A DNA stretch of 64,000 nucleotides from Pseudomonadota bacterium (GCA_021848725.1 JAJZTS010000005.1:23431-87430), one strand, 5' to 3'; shown: positions 10,170-24,763, counted from the stretch's first letter. The notes: generated from the letters alone by a model not told the origin. A program made the numbers and translations.

Positions 10170-11948
10170 ATGCCCGAAGCCCCCTTGACCTGGCGCGACA
10201 TCCTGCACGGCGTGCGGCGGCATAAGGCCGCCTTGGCCAAGGGCAATGTCATCGCCTTGCTGGCGGTGATCTGCGCCGTGCCGGTGCCGCTATTCCTGCC
10301 GCTGCTGGTCGATGAGGTGCTGTTGCATCGGCCGGGCCGTTTCCTGGCCACGGTGGGGCCGTGGTTCCCCGAGCCTTGGCATGGACCGGCACTGTTCATC
10401 GCGGCGGCGCTGATGATCACCATCGTGTTGCGCCTCATGGCCATCTTGTTCAACGTCTGGCAGAGCCGCACCTTCTCGTTGATCTCCAAAGAAGTGGTCT
10501 ATGGTATCCGCCAGCGCATGCTGGAGCGGCTGTCCAAGATCGCCTTGTCCGAATACGAGACCCTGGGCAGCGGCGCGGTGACCTCGCGTTTCGTCACCGA
10601 CCTCAACGCGATCGACAGCTTTCTTGGCGCCTCGATTTCCGGCTTCCTGGTCGCGGCGCTGTCGCTGATCGGGGTGTCTGTCGTGCTGCTGTGGATGCAT
10701 TGGCAACTGGCCCTGTTCATCCTGTTGCTGAACCCGGTGGTGATCCTGTTTTCCACGACACTGGGTAAGCGGGTGAAGGAGCTGAAGAAGCGGGAGAACA
10801 GCGCATTCGAGCTGTTCCAAGCGGCCCTGGCCGAGACCCTGGACGCCCTGCACCAGATCCGGGCGATGAACCGCGAGCGCCACTATCTGGCACGGGTGGC
10901 CGACCTTGCCGGCGACATCCGTCGCCACGCCGCGGCCTTTGCCTGGAAGTCAGATGCGATGAACCGGGTCTCCTTCTTCGTCTTCCTGGTCGGCTTCGAC
11001 GCCTTCCGCGCCTTGGCCATGGTCATGGTGGTCTATTCCAATCTGACCGTGGGCGAGATGATGGCGGTGTTCGGCTATCTCTGGTTCATGATGTCGCCGG
11101 TGCAGGAGATCATCAACATCCAATATGCCTGGTACGCGGCCAATGCCGCGTTGGGCCGGGTCAACGGCCTGCTCGACCTCAAGCTCGCCCAGGAGTGGCC
11201 GGCCCGAATCGATCCCTTCGCCGGCCAGACCACGGTCGGGGTCACCCTGCAAGACTTGAGTTTCGCTTATGCCGACGGCGAGCCGGTGCTCGATCATGTC
11301 GACCTCGAGATCCGGCCGGGCGAGAAGGTGGCCTTGGTCGGCGCCTCAGGCGGCGGCAAGTCGACCTTGGTCCAGGTGCTGCTCGGGCTGTATCCGGCAC
11401 AGAGCGGCACCGTGCGCTACGGCGACGCGCCGGTCGACGAGATCGGTTGGGATCGCGTGCGCGACCATGTCGGCGTGGTGCTGCAGCACCCGGTGCTGTT
11501 CAACGATACGGTGCGGGCCAACTTGACCATGGGCCGCGACCAGACCGACGCCGAGTTGTGGCAGGCCTTGGCGATCGCCCAATTGAAAGAAGTGGTGCAA
11601 GCGCTGCCGAAGGGCCTGGACACCATCGTTGGCCGCCAGGGCGTGCGTCTGTCCGGCGGCCAGCGCCAGCGCCTGGCCATCGCCCGCATGGTGCTGGCCG
11701 CGCCCCAAGTGGTCATTCTGGACGAGGCGACCTCGGCCCTCGACGCCGAGACCGAGCGCCATCTGCACCAGGCCTTGGCCGGCTTCCTGGCCGGCCGCAC
11801 CACGCTGATCATCGCCCATCGGCTGTCGGCGGTGCGCCAAGCCGACCGCATCCTGGTGTTCGAGAACGGCCGGGTGGTGGAGGAGGGCAGCCACGACAGC
11901 CTGATGCAGCGCGGTGGTCTCTACCGCAAGCTCTACAGCCACGCTTGA
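10170..11948 (+). CDS. ABC exporter with fused membrane and ATPase domains (MsbA/LmrA-like)
   Basis: A 592-residue half-transporter. The N-terminal half has about six membrane segments (ALLAVICAVPVPLFLPLLV; FLVAALSLIGVSVVLLWM and others) in the ABC type-1 exporter fold. The C-terminal ATPase has Walker A GASGGGKST (about residues 391-399), Q-loop VVLQHP, signature LSGGQ (494-498), Walker B VVILDEATSALD and switch His IIAHRL. It would act as a homodimer in the inner membrane. Substrate is unknown; lipid, peptide or drug are all possible. It begins seven bases after mnmE and a parS site follows immediately. Confidence 0.92.
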   Translation: MPEAPLTWRDILHGVRRHKAALAKGNVIALLAVICAVPVPLFLPLLVDEVLLHRPGRFLATVGPWFPEPWHGPALFIAAALMITIVLRLMAILFNVWQSRTFSLISKEVVYGIRQRMLERLSKIALSEYETLGSGAVTSRFVTDLNAIDSFLGASISGFLVAALSLIGVSVVLLWMHWQLALFILLLNPVVILFSTTLGKRVKELKKRENSAFELFQAALAETLDALHQIRAMNRERHYLARVADLAGDIRRHAAAFAWKSDAMNRVSFFVFLVGFDAFRALAMVMVVYSNLTVGEMMAVFGYLWFMMSPVQEIINIQYAWYAANAALGRVNGLLDLKLAQEWPARIDPFAGQTTVGVTLQDLSFAYADGEPVLDHVDLEIRPGEKVALVGASGGGKSTLVQVLLGLYPAQSGTVRYGDAPVDEIGWDRVRDHVGVVLQHPVLFNDTVRANLTMGRDQTDAELWQALAIAQLKEVVQALPKGLDTIVGRQGVRLSGGQRQRLAIARMVLAAPQVVILDEATSALDAETERHLHQALAGFLAGRTTLIIAHRLSAVRQADRILVFENGRVVEEGSHDSLMQRGGLYRKLYSHA

Positions 11949-11949
11949 C

Positions 11950-11965
11950 GGTTTCACGTGAAACA
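11950..11965. other. parS: parS ParB-binding site
   Basis: GGTTTCACGTGAAACA matches the parS consensus TGTTTCACGTGAAACA at 15 of 16 positions and includes the full 14 bp palindrome GTTTCACGTGAAAC. It lies between the ABC exporter and the GGDEF-EAL gene, about 5 kb from parA. Confidence 0.92.
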
Positions 11966-12009
11966 ACGCCGGAGTAAACGGTGGACAAGGTAAGCGACAA
12001 CCCGGTTCA

Positions 12010-14010
12010 ATGGCGGCTATGAAGCGAATCTTCTCCCTAATGGACCGGCTTAGCACCCAGCAGGTGATCGCCGTCGGTTTCCTGCTGGTATTGGTGCTGA
12101 TGGGCCTGCTGATCGGCGGCGCCTTGTCGCGCATGATCGCGATCAAGGATCGCATGCAGGGCATCGTCGAGCAGGGCAACGTCAAGCTGGAAAGCGTCTA
12201 CCAGATGCGCAACTTGGCGCGCGAGCGCTACAACAGCCTGATGCAAATGACGGTGGCGACCGATCCGTTCGAGCTGGACGAGGAGTTCCTTCGTTTCAAC
12301 CAGTTGGCCGCCGATTTCATCGTCGCGCGCGATGCCTTGTTCCAGGCCGGCATGTCCGAGGGCGAACAAACGGTCTGGCAGGCCGCCCGACAGTTGGTGC
12401 GGGAAGACGAGGCCTTGCATAACCAAGTGCTGACCCTGGGGCAGCAGGGCCACCGGGCCGAGGCCCTGCAGCTGCTGATGCGCCAGGTGCGGCCGATGGA
12501 GGCGCGGATCCTGGCCCAGTTCAATAGCCTGATCGAGATGCAGCGCGCGGCCAGCCGCCAGGCCATGATCGAGGCGGAGGGCGAGTATCGCCGGGCCCTG
12601 GTTTTCATGGCGGGCCTGGCGTTGTTGGCCGTGCCGTTCAGTTTTTTCATCGCCCGCGCGGTCATCCGCCGTTCCCGGCACAACGAGGCCGAGTTGGCCG
12701 AACAGAAGGAGCGGGCGCTGGCGGTGGCCGACCAGTTGTCTTGGGCGGCCAGCCATGACGGCTTGACCGGCCTCTCCAGCCGGCTGGTGTTCGAGCGGCA
12801 ACTGGCCGAACTGATCCAGGACGCGCGTTTGCGCGGCAGCCATCACGTCCTGCTCTATGTCGACCTCGACCAGTTCAAGGTGGTCAACGATACCTGCGGC
12901 CACGTCGCCGGCGACGAGCTGCTCAAGCAGGTCGCGCTGCTGATGCCGCGCCATGTCCGCAGTGGCGACACCGTGGCCCGCCTGGGCGGCGACGAATTCG
13001 GCCTGCTGCTGGCCAGTTGCCCGCTGACCAAGGCGATCGAGATCGCCGAGGCCCTGCGCGCCGACCTGAACGACTTCCGCTTCGCCTGGCAGGACAAGTT
13101 GTTCCATATCGGGGCGAGCGTCGGCCTGGCCGAGATCAGCCAGGACGGCCGCGACTTGGCCGAGATCCTCAGCGCGGCGGATACGGCCTGCTATCTGGCC
13201 AAGGAGAAGGGGCGCAACCGGGTCTGGGTCTATCAGGCGGACGATGTCGAAACCCTGCAACGCCAAGGCGAGATGCAGTGGCTGCCGAGGTTGAGTCATG
13301 CCATCGAGCACGGGCGGTTCGAGCTGCATTTCCAAAATATCCTGTCGGTTGCCGACCGGCAGGCCGGCGCCGCCCTGTGCGAGGTACTGGTGCGCATGCG
13401 CGATGAGGCCGGGGCGATCGTGCCGCCGATGGCCTTCATCCCGGCGGCCGAGCGCTACGGCCTGATCCAGACCTTGGATCGCTGGGTGGTGCAGGAAGCC
13501 CTGCGCTGGCTGGCCAGCCATGCCGGGGAGGTCTGCACGACGTTGATGGTCAACGTCTCGGCGCCGAGCATGGCCGACGAGTCCTTTCTCGACTTTGTCG
13601 TGGGCCGGATCGACGCGGCCGGCATCGCGCCGGAGCGGATCGGCTTCGAGATCACCGAAACGGCGGCGGTGTCCAACCTGGCCCGAGCCACCCGCTTCAT
13701 CCAAGTCTTGCGCGGCATGGGCTGTCAGGTGGCACTGGACGATTTCGGCAGCGGTATGGCCTCGTTCGCCTATTTGAAGAACTTGCCGGTCAGCCTGATC
13801 AAGATCGACGGCAGCTTCGTCGCCGACATGATCGACGACCCGCTCGACTTCGTCATTGTCGAATCGACCTGCCGCATCGCCAAGCAAATGGGTCTGCGCG
13901 TGGTCGCGGAACACGTCACCTGCGAACAGGCCATGGCCAGTCTGCTCGACATGGGCGCGGATTACGCCCAGGGCTACTTGCTGCACCACCCCGAACCGCT
14001 TGCCGCCTAA
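12010..14010 (+). CDS. Membrane GGDEF-EAL protein (cyclic-di-GMP turnover)
   Basis: A 666-residue protein with an N-terminal membrane segment (VIAVGFLLVLVLMGLLIGGA), a mostly helical periplasmic region (about 45-195), a second membrane segment (MAGLALLAVPFSFFIARAV), then GGDEF and EAL domains. GGDEF is intact (326-330) with an upstream RSGD inhibitory site, so diguanylate cyclase activity is possible. The EAL signature reads EVL (Glu458), but FEITET, LDDFGSG, KIDGSF and QGYLL are present, so phosphodiesterase activity is also plausible. AEHVT replaces the usual AEGVE. The start could be ATG 12010 or 12019. The gene is framed by two parS sites. Confidence 0.93.
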   Translation: MAAMKRIFSLMDRLSTQQVIAVGFLLVLVLMGLLIGGALSRMIAIKDRMQGIVEQGNVKLESVYQMRNLARERYNSLMQMTVATDPFELDEEFLRFNQLAADFIVARDALFQAGMSEGEQTVWQAARQLVREDEALHNQVLTLGQQGHRAEALQLLMRQVRPMEARILAQFNSLIEMQRAASRQAMIEAEGEYRRALVFMAGLALLAVPFSFFIARAVIRRSRHNEAELAEQKERALAVADQLSWAASHDGLTGLSSRLVFERQLAELIQDARLRGSHHVLLYVDLDQFKVVNDTCGHVAGDELLKQVALLMPRHVRSGDTVARLGGDEFGLLLASCPLTKAIEIAEALRADLNDFRFAWQDKLFHIGASVGLAEISQDGRDLAEILSAADTACYLAKEKGRNRVWVYQADDVETLQRQGEMQWLPRLSHAIEHGRFELHFQNILSVADRQAGAALCEVLVRMRDEAGAIVPPMAFIPAAERYGLIQTLDRWVVQEALRWLASHAGEVCTTLMVNVSAPSMADESFLDFVVGRIDAAGIAPERIGFEITETAAVSNLARATRFIQVLRGMGCQVALDDFGSGMASFAYLKNLPVSLIKIDGSFVADMIDDPLDFVIVESTCRIAKQMGLRVVAEHVTCEQAMASLLDMGADYAQGYLLHHPEPLAA

Positions 14011-14022
14011 GCCGGCCGCGCA

Positions 14023-14038
14023 AGTTTCACGTGAAACC
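14023..14038. other. parS: parS ParB-binding site
   Basis: AGTTTCACGTGAAACC contains the full 14 bp palindrome GTTTCACGTGAAAC and matches the 16 bp consensus at 14 positions. It sits 13 bases after the GGDEF-EAL gene and upstream of mnmG; a -10-like TATGAT follows at 14054-14059. Confidence 0.9.
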
Positions 14039-14131
14039 ATAAGGTGTTTGCCGTATGATGGGCGGCCTTTCAGCGGCTTTGGTTTGCGGTAAGCAAATGA
14101 TTTTTAATGAAACGGAGCGCAGGGCGTAGTC

Positions 14132-16030
14132 GTGTCCTTTGCCTTTCCCGACCAATTCGAGGTGATCGTCGTGGGTGGCGGCCATGCCGGCACCGAGGCC
14201 GCGCTCGCCTGCGCCCGGATGGGGGTGCAAACCCTGCTGCTGACGCACAACATCGAAACCCTGGGTGCGATGTCGTGCAACCCATCGATCGGCGGCATCG
14301 GCAAGGGCCATCTGGTGCGTGAGGTCGACGCCCTGGGCGGCGCCATGGCGCTGGCCACGGACGAGGCCGGCATCCAGTTCCGCACCCTGAATTCCTCCAA
14401 GGGTCCGGCCGTGCGCGCCACTCGCGCCCAGGCCGACCGCGTGCTGTACAAGCAGGCGATCCGCGGCCGGCTGGAGAACCAGCCGAACTTGACCCTGTTT
14501 CAGCAGGCGGTCGATGACCTGCTGCTCGACGGCGACCGTGTGGTCGGGGTCAGGACCCAGCTCGGCATCGTCTTCCGCGCCCGCGCCGTGGTGCTCACGG
14601 CCGGCACCTTCCTGGCCGGCCTGATCCACGTCGGCCTGGAGCACTTCCAGGCCGGGCGCATGGGCGACCCGCCCGCGGTGTCGCTGGCCGCCCGCCTGCG
14701 CGAATTGCAGCTGCCGGCCGGCCGCTTGAAGACCGGCACGCCGCCGCGGCTGGATGCGCGCAGCATCGATTTCTCGGCCATGCAGGTGCAGCCGGGTGAC
14801 GAGCCGGAGCCGGTGTTCTCCTTCCTCGGCGACCGGGCCATGCACCCCAAGCAGTTGCCATGCTGGATCGCCAACACCAACGAACGCACCCACGCGATCA
14901 TCCGCGCCGGGCTCGACCGCTCGCCGATGTACACCGGGGTGATCGAGGGGGTGGGGCCGCGCTATTGCCCGTCGATCGAGGACAAGATCCATCGCTTCGC
15001 CGACAAGGCCTCGCACCAGATCTTCCTGGAACCCGAAGGCCTGACCACCCACGAGATCTACCCGAACGGCATCTCCACCTCGCTGCCGTTCGACGTGCAG
15101 CTCGACCTGGTCCGCTCGATCCGCGGCCTGGAACGGGCCCATATCCTGCGCCCCGGCTATGCCATCGAATACGACTACTACGACCCGCGCGGGCTGAAGC
15201 CCAGCCTGGAGACCCAGGCCATCGCCGGCCTGTTCTTCGCCGGCCAGATCAACGGTACCACCGGCTATGAAGAGGCGGCGGCCCAGGGTCTGCTGGCCGG
15301 CCTCAACGCCGGTTTGCAGGTGCAAGACAAAGAGCCCTGGTGGCCGCGCCGGGACGAGGCCTATCTCGGCGTGCTGGTCGACGACTTGATCACCCGCGGC
15401 GTGGCCGAGCCCTACCGCATGTTCACCAGTCGGGCCGAATACCGCTTGAGCCTGCGCGAGGACAACGCCGACCTGCGCCTGACCGAGACCGGCCGCCGCT
15501 TAGGCTTGATCGACGACACCCGCTGGGCCCGGTTCGAGGCCAAGCGCGAGGCCATCGCCCGCGAGGCCGAGCGGCTGAAGGCGACCTGGGTCAACCCGAA
15601 CATCCTGCCCGAGGCTGAGGCGCTGCGGGTGCTGGGCAAGGCGATCGACCATGAGTATTCCTTGTTCGAGCTGCTGCGCCGGCCCGGGGTGAGCTACGCC
15701 AGCCTGCTCACCCTGCCCAATGCCGGCGAGGCGGTAGCGGACGCCGAGGTCTGTGAGCAACTGGAAATTCAGGCCAAGTACGCCGGCTACATCGAGCGCC
15801 AGCGCGACGAGATCGAGCGTCATCGTCACTATGAAGAAACCCGTTTGCCCGAAGACTTCGACTATATGCAGCTGACCGGGCTGTCGATCGAGGTGCGGCA
15901 GAAACTCAATCAACAGCGGCCGGCCACCGTGGGCCAGGCCGCGCGCATCCAAGGGGTGACCCCGGCGGCGATCTCGGTGCTGTTGGTCTATCTGAAGCGT
16001 GGCGAATTACTGAGCAAGAAGCGCGCATGA
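14132..16030 (+). CDS. mnmG: tRNA uridine-5-carboxymethylaminomethyl enzyme MnmG (GidA)
   Basis: A 632-residue FAD protein that partners MnmE in wobble-uridine modification. The FAD fold is seen at [16 protein letters not shown] (about residues 11-26), followed by the family signature [19 protein letters not shown]. Later motifs include [19 protein letters not shown] and [11 protein letters not shown]. The GTG start gives the expected N-terminus. It begins the mnmG-rsmG-parA-parB unit, with overlaps at each of the next joints, and lies just after a parS site. Confidence 0.97.
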   Translation: MSFAFPDQFEVIVVGGGHAGTEAALACARMGVQTLLLTHNIETLGAMSCNPSIGGIGKGHLVREVDALGGAMALATDEAGIQFRTLNSSKGPAVRATRAQADRVLYKQAIRGRLENQPNLTLFQQAVDDLLLDGDRVVGVRTQLGIVFRARAVVLTAGTFLAGLIHVGLEHFQAGRMGDPPAVSLAARLRELQLPAGRLKTGTPPRLDARSIDFSAMQVQPGDEPEPVFSFLGDRAMHPKQLPCWIANTNERTHAIIRAGLDRSPMYTGVIEGVGPRYCPSIEDKIHRFADKASHQIFLEPEGLTTHEIYPNGISTSLPFDVQLDLVRSIRGLERAHILRPGYAIEYDYYDPRGLKPSLETQAIAGLFFAGQINGTTGYEEAAAQGLLAGLNAGLQVQDKEPWWPRRDEAYLGVLVDDLITRGVAEPYRMFTSRAEYRLSLREDNADLRLTETGRRLGLIDDTRWARFEAKREAIAREAERLKATWVNPNILPEAEALRVLGKAIDHEYSLFELLRRPGVSYASLLTLPNAGEAVADAEVCEQLEIQAKYAGYIERQRDEIERHRHYEETRLPEDFDYMQLTGLSIEVRQKLNQQRPATVGQAARIQGVTPAAISVLLVYLKRGELLSKKRA

Positions 16031-16659
16031 ATCTGACACAGGCCTTTTCCACCGCGCTGGATGAGATGGGCATCGATCTGGATGCCGCGATCCAGGCCAA
16101 GCTACTCGACTATCTCGCGCTGCTGGCGAAGTGGAACAAGACCTATAACCTCACGGCGATCCACGAGCCGGAGCGGATGCTGACCCATCACCTGCTCGAC
16201 AGCTTGGCCTTGCTCCCGCATATCACCGCGCCGCGCCTGCTCGATGTCGGCAGCGGCGGCGGCCTGCCCGGCATCCCGCTGGCGATTGCGCGGCCAGCGT
16301 TGCAAGTGACCGTGCTCGATGCCAATCACAAGAAGGCGGCCTTCATGCAACAGGCCGTGATCGACTTGCAATTGGCCAATGTCGAGGTGGTGTGCGACCG
16401 CTCCGAGGCCTATCGGCCGGCCAGCCCGTTCCCGCAGATCGTTTGCCGTGCCTTCAGCGATTTGAACGAGTTCGTCCGCGCCACGCGCCACGCCTTGGCG
16501 GCGAACGGCGAGTGGTTGGCGATGAAGGGCGTCTATCCAAATGAAGAGATCGCTCTGTTGAAAGGGGCGCGGCTCAAGCGCGATGTCGTCTTGCATGTGC
16601 CCGGCCTGGAGGCGGAACGCCATTTGATCGTGCTGCAAGCAGAGGAGGAGACCGCCTGA
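16027..16659 (+). CDS. rsmG: 16S rRNA (guanine-527-N7)-methyltransferase RsmG
   Basis: A 210-residue SAM-dependent methyltransferase for G527 of 16S rRNA. The SAM-binding motif is [23 protein letters not shown] in the N-terminal part is also characteristic. The ATG overlaps the mnmG stop by four bases (ATGA), and its stop overlaps the parA start by one base, so it sits in a tightly coupled operon. Confidence 0.96.
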   Translation: MNLTQAFSTALDEMGIDLDAAIQAKLLDYLALLAKWNKTYNLTAIHEPERMLTHHLLDSLALLPHITAPRLLDVGSGGGLPGIPLAIARPALQVTVLDANHKKAAFMQQAVIDLQLANVEVVCDRSEAYRPASPFPQIVCRAFSDLNEFVRATRHALAANGEWLAMKGVYPNEEIALLKGARLKRDVVLHVPGLEAERHLIVLQAEEETA

Positions 16660-17444
16660 TGGCGCGCATCTTTGCAATTACCAACCAGAAGGGCGGGGTG
16701 GGCAAGACCACCACCACCGTCAACCTCGCGGCCGGCCTGGCCTTGCTGGGCAAGCGCGTGCTGCTGATCGACCTCGATCCGCAGGGCAACGCGACCATGG
16801 GCAGCGGCATCGACAAGCGCGAGGTGACTCATACCGTCTATCACCTGCTATTGGACCAAGCCAAGCTCGATGAGGTGGTGCGCCGCTCCGACCGCGCCGG
16901 TTACGACGTGCTGGCGGCCAATCGCGACTTGGCTGGCGCCGAGATCGAACTGGTCGACGAGGAAGGGCGCGAATATCGCTTGCGCCACGCCCTGGCGGCG
17001 GTGGACGGACGCTACGATTATGTGCTGATCGATTGCCCGCCGGCGCTTAACCTGCTCACGGTCAATGCCTTGACCGCGGCCAACGCCGTGATTATCCCGA
17101 TGCAGTGCGAGTACTACGCGCTCGAGGGTCTGACCGATCTGGTCAATACGGTGAAAAAGGTCAAGGCCGGCCTCAACCCAGGCATCGAGATCGAGGGCCT
17201 GTTGCGCGCGATGTTCGACCCGCGCAATACCTTGGCCCAGCAGGTGTCGGATCAGCTCAAGGGCCACTTCGGCGCCAAGGTCTACGACACCGTGATCCCG
17301 CGCAATGTGCGGGTGGCCGAGGCGCCCAGTTACGGTCTATCGGTGATGGCTTATGACAAGACCTCGCGCGGCGCGCAGGCCTATATGCAACTGGCGGAAG
17401 AAGTGGTTCGCAGGGAAGAAGGACGTCAACATGGCAAAGCTTAA
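16659..17444 (+). CDS. parA: Chromosome partitioning ATPase ParA
   Basis: A 261-residue ParA/Soj ATPase that drives segregation of ParB-parS complexes. The deviant Walker A is NQKGGVGKTTTTVNLA (about residues 8-23), with LLIDLDPQGN and VLIDCPPALNLLT as the following switch motifs. It overlaps rsmG by one base and parB by 14 bases. The cognate parS sites are at 3.79, 11.96 and 14.03 kb. Confidence 0.97.
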   Translation: MARIFAITNQKGGVGKTTTTVNLAAGLALLGKRVLLIDLDPQGNATMGSGIDKREVTHTVYHLLLDQAKLDEVVRRSDRAGYDVLAANRDLAGAEIELVDEEGREYRLRHALAAVDGRYDYVLIDCPPALNLLTVNALTAANAVIIPMQCEYYALEGLTDLVNTVKKVKAGLNPGIEIEGLLRAMFDPRNTLAQQVSDQLKGHFGAKVYDTVIPRNVRVAEAPSYGLSVMAYDKTSRGAQAYMQLAEEVVRREEGRQHGKA

Positions 17445-18270
17445 AGGATTGGGTCGGGGCCTCGATGCCCTATTGGGCGACGCGGAAGTCAAAGAGGGTG
17501 AGCGCTTGCTCACGTTGCCGGTCGAGAGCCTGCAGCCCGGCAAATACCAGCCGCGGACCCGGATGGACGAGACCGCCCTGGTCGAGCTGTCCGAGTCGAT
17601 CAAGTCCGAGGGTCTGATGCAGCCGATCATCGCCCGTGCCGTGCCCGGCGGCCGTTATGAAATCATCGCCGGCGAGCGGCGCTGGCGTGCCAGCCAACTG
17701 GCCGGCATGCGCGAGGTGCCGGTCCTGGTGCGCGAGGTGGCCGATGCCTCGGCCCTGAAGATGGCGCTGATCGAAAACATTCAGCGCGAAAACCTCAACC
17801 CCTTGGAAGAGGCGCATGGCATCCAGCGTCTGATCAAGGAATTCGACATGACCCATCAGACCGCGGCCGAGGCCGTTGGCCGTTCGCGCACGGCGGTGAC
17901 CAACCTCCTGCGCCTGATCAATCTGGCCAAGCCGGTGCAAGCCATGCTGATGGAAAACCAGATCGACATGGGGCATGCCCGTGCCTTGCTCAGCCTGAAC
18001 CATGCCAAGCAGACCGAGGCGGCTAACGATGTGGCCAAGCGCGGCCTATCGGTCCGCGAGACCGAACACCTGGTTGCGCGCCTGCTCAAACCGGAGGAGG
18101 CCAAGCCTGCCGTCAAAAAAGACCGCGACGTCGTGCGCTTGGAAGAGACCTTGGCGGAAAAGCTCGGGGCTGCGGTCAAGATTCAGGCCAATCGCAAAGG
18201 GGCCGGCCGGCTGACCGTCGAGTTTTCCAGCCTGGGCCAACTCGACGAGTTGCTACGGCGCATCCATTAA
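17431..18270 (+). CDS. parB: Chromosome partitioning protein ParB
   Basis: A 279-residue CTP-dependent DNA clamp that loads at parS. The start ATG at 17431 gives MAKLKGLGRGLDALLGD, the usual N-terminus that contacts ParA. The CTP-binding region shows GERRWRAS and ENIQRENLNPLEEA; the central helix-turn-helix is TAAEAVGRSRTAVTNLLRL; the C-terminal dimerisation part ends LLRRIH. It is coupled to parA by overlap and is followed by an inverted repeat and the atp promoter. Confidence 0.97.
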   Translation: MAKLKGLGRGLDALLGDAEVKEGERLLTLPVESLQPGKYQPRTRMDETALVELSESIKSEGLMQPIIARAVPGGRYEIIAGERRWRASQLAGMREVPVLVREVADASALKMALIENIQRENLNPLEEAHGIQRLIKEFDMTHQTAAEAVGRSRTAVTNLLRLINLAKPVQAMLMENQIDMGHARALLSLNHAKQTEAANDVAKRGLSVRETEHLVARLLKPEEAKPAVKKDRDVVRLEETLAEKLGAAVKIQANRKGAGRLTVEFSSLGQLDELLRRIH

Positions 18271-18287
18271 AGACCCTCTCGTCCACA

Positions 18288-18318
18288 ATACAACCATCAA
18301 AGCATTTGATGGTTGTAT
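18288..18318. repeat. Perfect 14 bp inverted repeat between parB and atpI
   Basis: ATACAACCATCAAA (18288-18301) and TTTGATGGTTGTAT (18305-18318) are exact complements with a three-base spacer. There is no T-run after it, so it is a poor terminator. Its right arm contains TTGTAT, the likely -35 of the atp promoter, so it could instead be an operator or a transcript-end stem for parB. Confidence 0.75.
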
Positions 18319-18342
18319 CAGACTCGCTAATTCGCATATAAT
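18313..18342 (+). promoter_or_regulatory. Likely atp operon promoter
   Basis: TTGTAT (18313-18318), an 18-base spacer and a perfect TATAAT (18337-18342). The predicted transcript start is about 18349, just before the atpI ATG at 18352, which lacks a ribosome binding site; the first gene may be read from a nearly leaderless RNA. Confidence 0.65.
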
Positions 18343-18351
18343 CGTCCTCTT

Positions 18352-19562
<1,211 letters not shown>

Positions 19563-19601
19563 CCGGATTTGTCTTTGATTTGATATTTGATTTTTCTTTA
19601 G

Positions 19602-19850
<249 letters not shown>

Positions 19851-19888
19851 GCGTCGTTGTTAAGGCTTAACCCGCGAGAGGTTCGCGC

Positions 19889-20359
19889 ATGAACATCAAT
19901 TTGACCCTGATAGGGCAGTCCATCACGTTCTTCCTGTTCGTGTGGTTCTGCATGAAGTTTGTATGGCCGCCCGTCGTCACCGCCCTCGAGGCCCGGCGCA
20001 AGCAGATTGCCGACGGCCTGGCGGCGGCCGACCGTGGCAAGCACGAGCTGGAACTGGCCGCCAAGCGCGCCACCGAGACCTTGCAGGAGGCCAAGCAAAA
20101 GGCCGCCGAGATCATCGCCCAGGCTGAGAAACGCGCCAGCCAGGTGGTCGAGGAGTCCAAGGACACCGCCAAGGTCGAGGGCGATCGTCAGATCGCCGCC
20201 GCGAAGGCCGAGATCGAGCAGGAAATCCATCGCGCCCGCGAGCAATTGCGCGGCGAAGTGGCCGCCCTGGTCGTGGCCGGTGCCGAGAAGATCCTGCGCC
20301 GTGAAGTGGATGCCAAGGCGCACGGCGATCTGCTCGAGGCCATTAAGAACGAGCTTTGA
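19889..20359 (+). CDS. atpF: ATP synthase F0 subunit b
   Basis: A 156-residue peripheral-stalk subunit. One N-terminal membrane segment ([19 protein letters not shown]) is followed by a long charged, Ala/Glu/Lys-rich helix that dimerises as a coiled coil. Length equals the Escherichia coli subunit. It lies between atpE and atpH. Confidence 0.96.
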   Translation: MNINLTLIGQSITFFLFVWFCMKFVWPPVVTALEARRKQIADGLAAADRGKHELELAAKRATETLQEAKQKAAEIIAQAEKRASQVVEESKDTAKVEGDRQIAAAKAEIEQEIHRAREQLRGEVAALVVAGAEKILRREVDAKAHGDLLEAIKNEL

Positions 20360-20361
20360 CC

Positions 20362-20898
20362 ATGGCCGAAGTCGTTACTATTGCTCGCCCCTACGCCGAG
20401 GCCGTTGCGCGCTTGGCTAAGGAGCAAAACACTTGGGCCGCCTGGTCCGACATGCTCAGCCTGGCTGCTGCCGTGGTAGCGGATGCGCAGGTGGCGGCAT
20501 TGATCGCCAACCCGTCCGTGTCCACCGAGCGCGCGGTCGAACTGATCTTGGCGGTCTGTGGCGGCAAACTCAATGCAGAGGGTGTCAACACCGTCAAGGT
20601 GCTGGCCGAAAACAAGCGTCTTGCCGTGCTACCGGAAATCGCCCGGTTGTTCGAAGAGATGCGAGCCGTTGCCGAGGGTGCGCTGGAAGCCAAGATCACC
20701 AGCGCCTTCCCGCTGAGCGATGCGCAAATGGCCACCCTGGTCGACAAGCTGGCCGCTAAATATGGCCGCAAGGTCAGCGCTAGCCAGGAAGTGGACGCTA
20801 GCCTGATCGGCGGCGTCACGATTACGGTGGGCGACGAGGTGCTCGATGCATCGGTTCGCACCAAGCTGGCCGAAATGGCCGTCACCCTGCAAGGTTGA
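20362..20898 (+). CDS. atpH: ATP synthase F1 subunit delta
   Basis: A 178-residue subunit linking the b stalk to the top of the alpha-beta hexamer. It starts MAEVVTIARPYAEAVARLA, the usual N-terminus, at the ATG two bases after the atpF stop; a TTG six bases earlier is in frame but lacks support. The C-terminal part contains DASLIGGVTITVGDEVLDAS, which is the conserved end of the family. Confidence 0.96.
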   Translation: MAEVVTIARPYAEAVARLAKEQNTWAAWSDMLSLAAAVVADAQVAALIANPSVSTERAVELILAVCGGKLNAEGVNTVKVLAENKRLAVLPEIARLFEEMRAVAEGALEAKITSAFPLSDAQMATLVDKLAAKYGRKVSASQEVDASLIGGVTITVGDEVLDASVRTKLAEMAVTLQG

Positions 20899-20919
20899 TC
20901 TGAAGAATCTGGAGTCGAT

Positions 20920-22461
<1,542 letters not shown>

Positions 22462-22489
22462 GCCGGGTCTAGTGTAGAGAGTCGAGAAA

Positions 22490-23356
22490 ATGGCTGCCGG
22501 AAAAGAGATCCGCACCAAGATCAAGAGCGTCGAGAACACGCGCAAGATCACCAAGGCCATGGAGATGGTGGCCGCCTCCAAGATGCGCAAGGCACAAGAG
22601 CGCATGAAGGCGGCCCGTCCCTATGCCGAGAAGATCGCGCAGGTCGTGGCGCATATGAGCCTATCGCATCCCGAGTACAAGCACCCGTTCTATGTCGCGC
22701 GCGACAACATCAAGCGCGTCGGCCTGATCGTGGTGTCGACCGACAAAGGCCTGTGCGGCGGTTTGAACACCAATGCCTTGCGCCTGGTCCTGGGCAAGCT
22801 GAAGGACTGGGAAGCGCAGGGCGTCGAGGTCGATGTCACCGCGATCGGCAACAAGGGCATGGGCTTCATCCAGCGCCTGGGCGGCAACGTCGTGTCCGAG
22901 GCCACCGGCCTAGGCGACAAGCCGCACCTGGAAAAGCTGATCGGTCCGGTCAGCGTCATGCTCGAGGCCTACAAGGCCGGCAAGATCGACGCGCTGTATC
23001 TGGTCTACAGCCGCTTCGTCAACACCATGAAGCAGGAAGCCCAGTTCGCCCAATTGCTGCCGTTGTCGGCCGAGGCCGCGGTCGAAAAGAGCGAAGCGCA
23101 TTGGGACTACATCTACGAGCCCGAGGCCAAAGGCGTGATCGACGGCCTGATGATCCGCTACATCGAAGCGCTGATCTATCAAGCGGTCGCCGAGAACATG
23201 GCCTGCGAGCAGTCGGCGCGGATGGTGGCCATGAAGGCGGCATCGGACAACGCCAAGAACGTGATCGGTGAACTGAAGCTGGTCTACAACAAGACCCGCC
23301 AGGCTGCGATCACCAAAGAGTTGTCAGAGATCGTCTCTGGCGCCGCGGCGGTTTAA
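22490..23356 (+). CDS. atpG: ATP synthase F1 subunit gamma
   Basis: A 288-residue central rotor shaft. The N-terminal helix reads [20 protein letters not shown] and the C-terminal helix contains [20 protein letters not shown], the two halves of the coiled coil that turns inside the alpha-beta ring. Length is normal. Confidence 0.98.
   Translation: MAAGKEIRTKIKSVENTRKITKAMEMVAASKMRKAQERMKAARPYAEKIAQVVAHMSLSHPEYKHPFYVARDNIKRVGLIVVSTDKGLCGGLNTNALRLVLGKLKDWEAQGVEVDVTAIGNKGMGFIQRLGGNVVSEATGLGDKPHLEKLIGPVSVMLEAYKAGKIDALYLVYSRFVNTMKQEAQFAQLLPLSAEAAVEKSEAHWDYIYEPEAKGVIDGLMIRYIEALIYQAVAENMACEQSARMVAMKAASDNAKNVIGELKLVYNKTRQAAITKELSEIVSGAAAV

Positions 23357-24763
<1,407 letters not shown>

Noticed and set aside
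12037..14040. 667-codon antisense frame opposite the GGDEF-EAL gene
   Set aside because: Codon-mirror artefact; the plus strand encodes intact GGDEF and EAL motifs.
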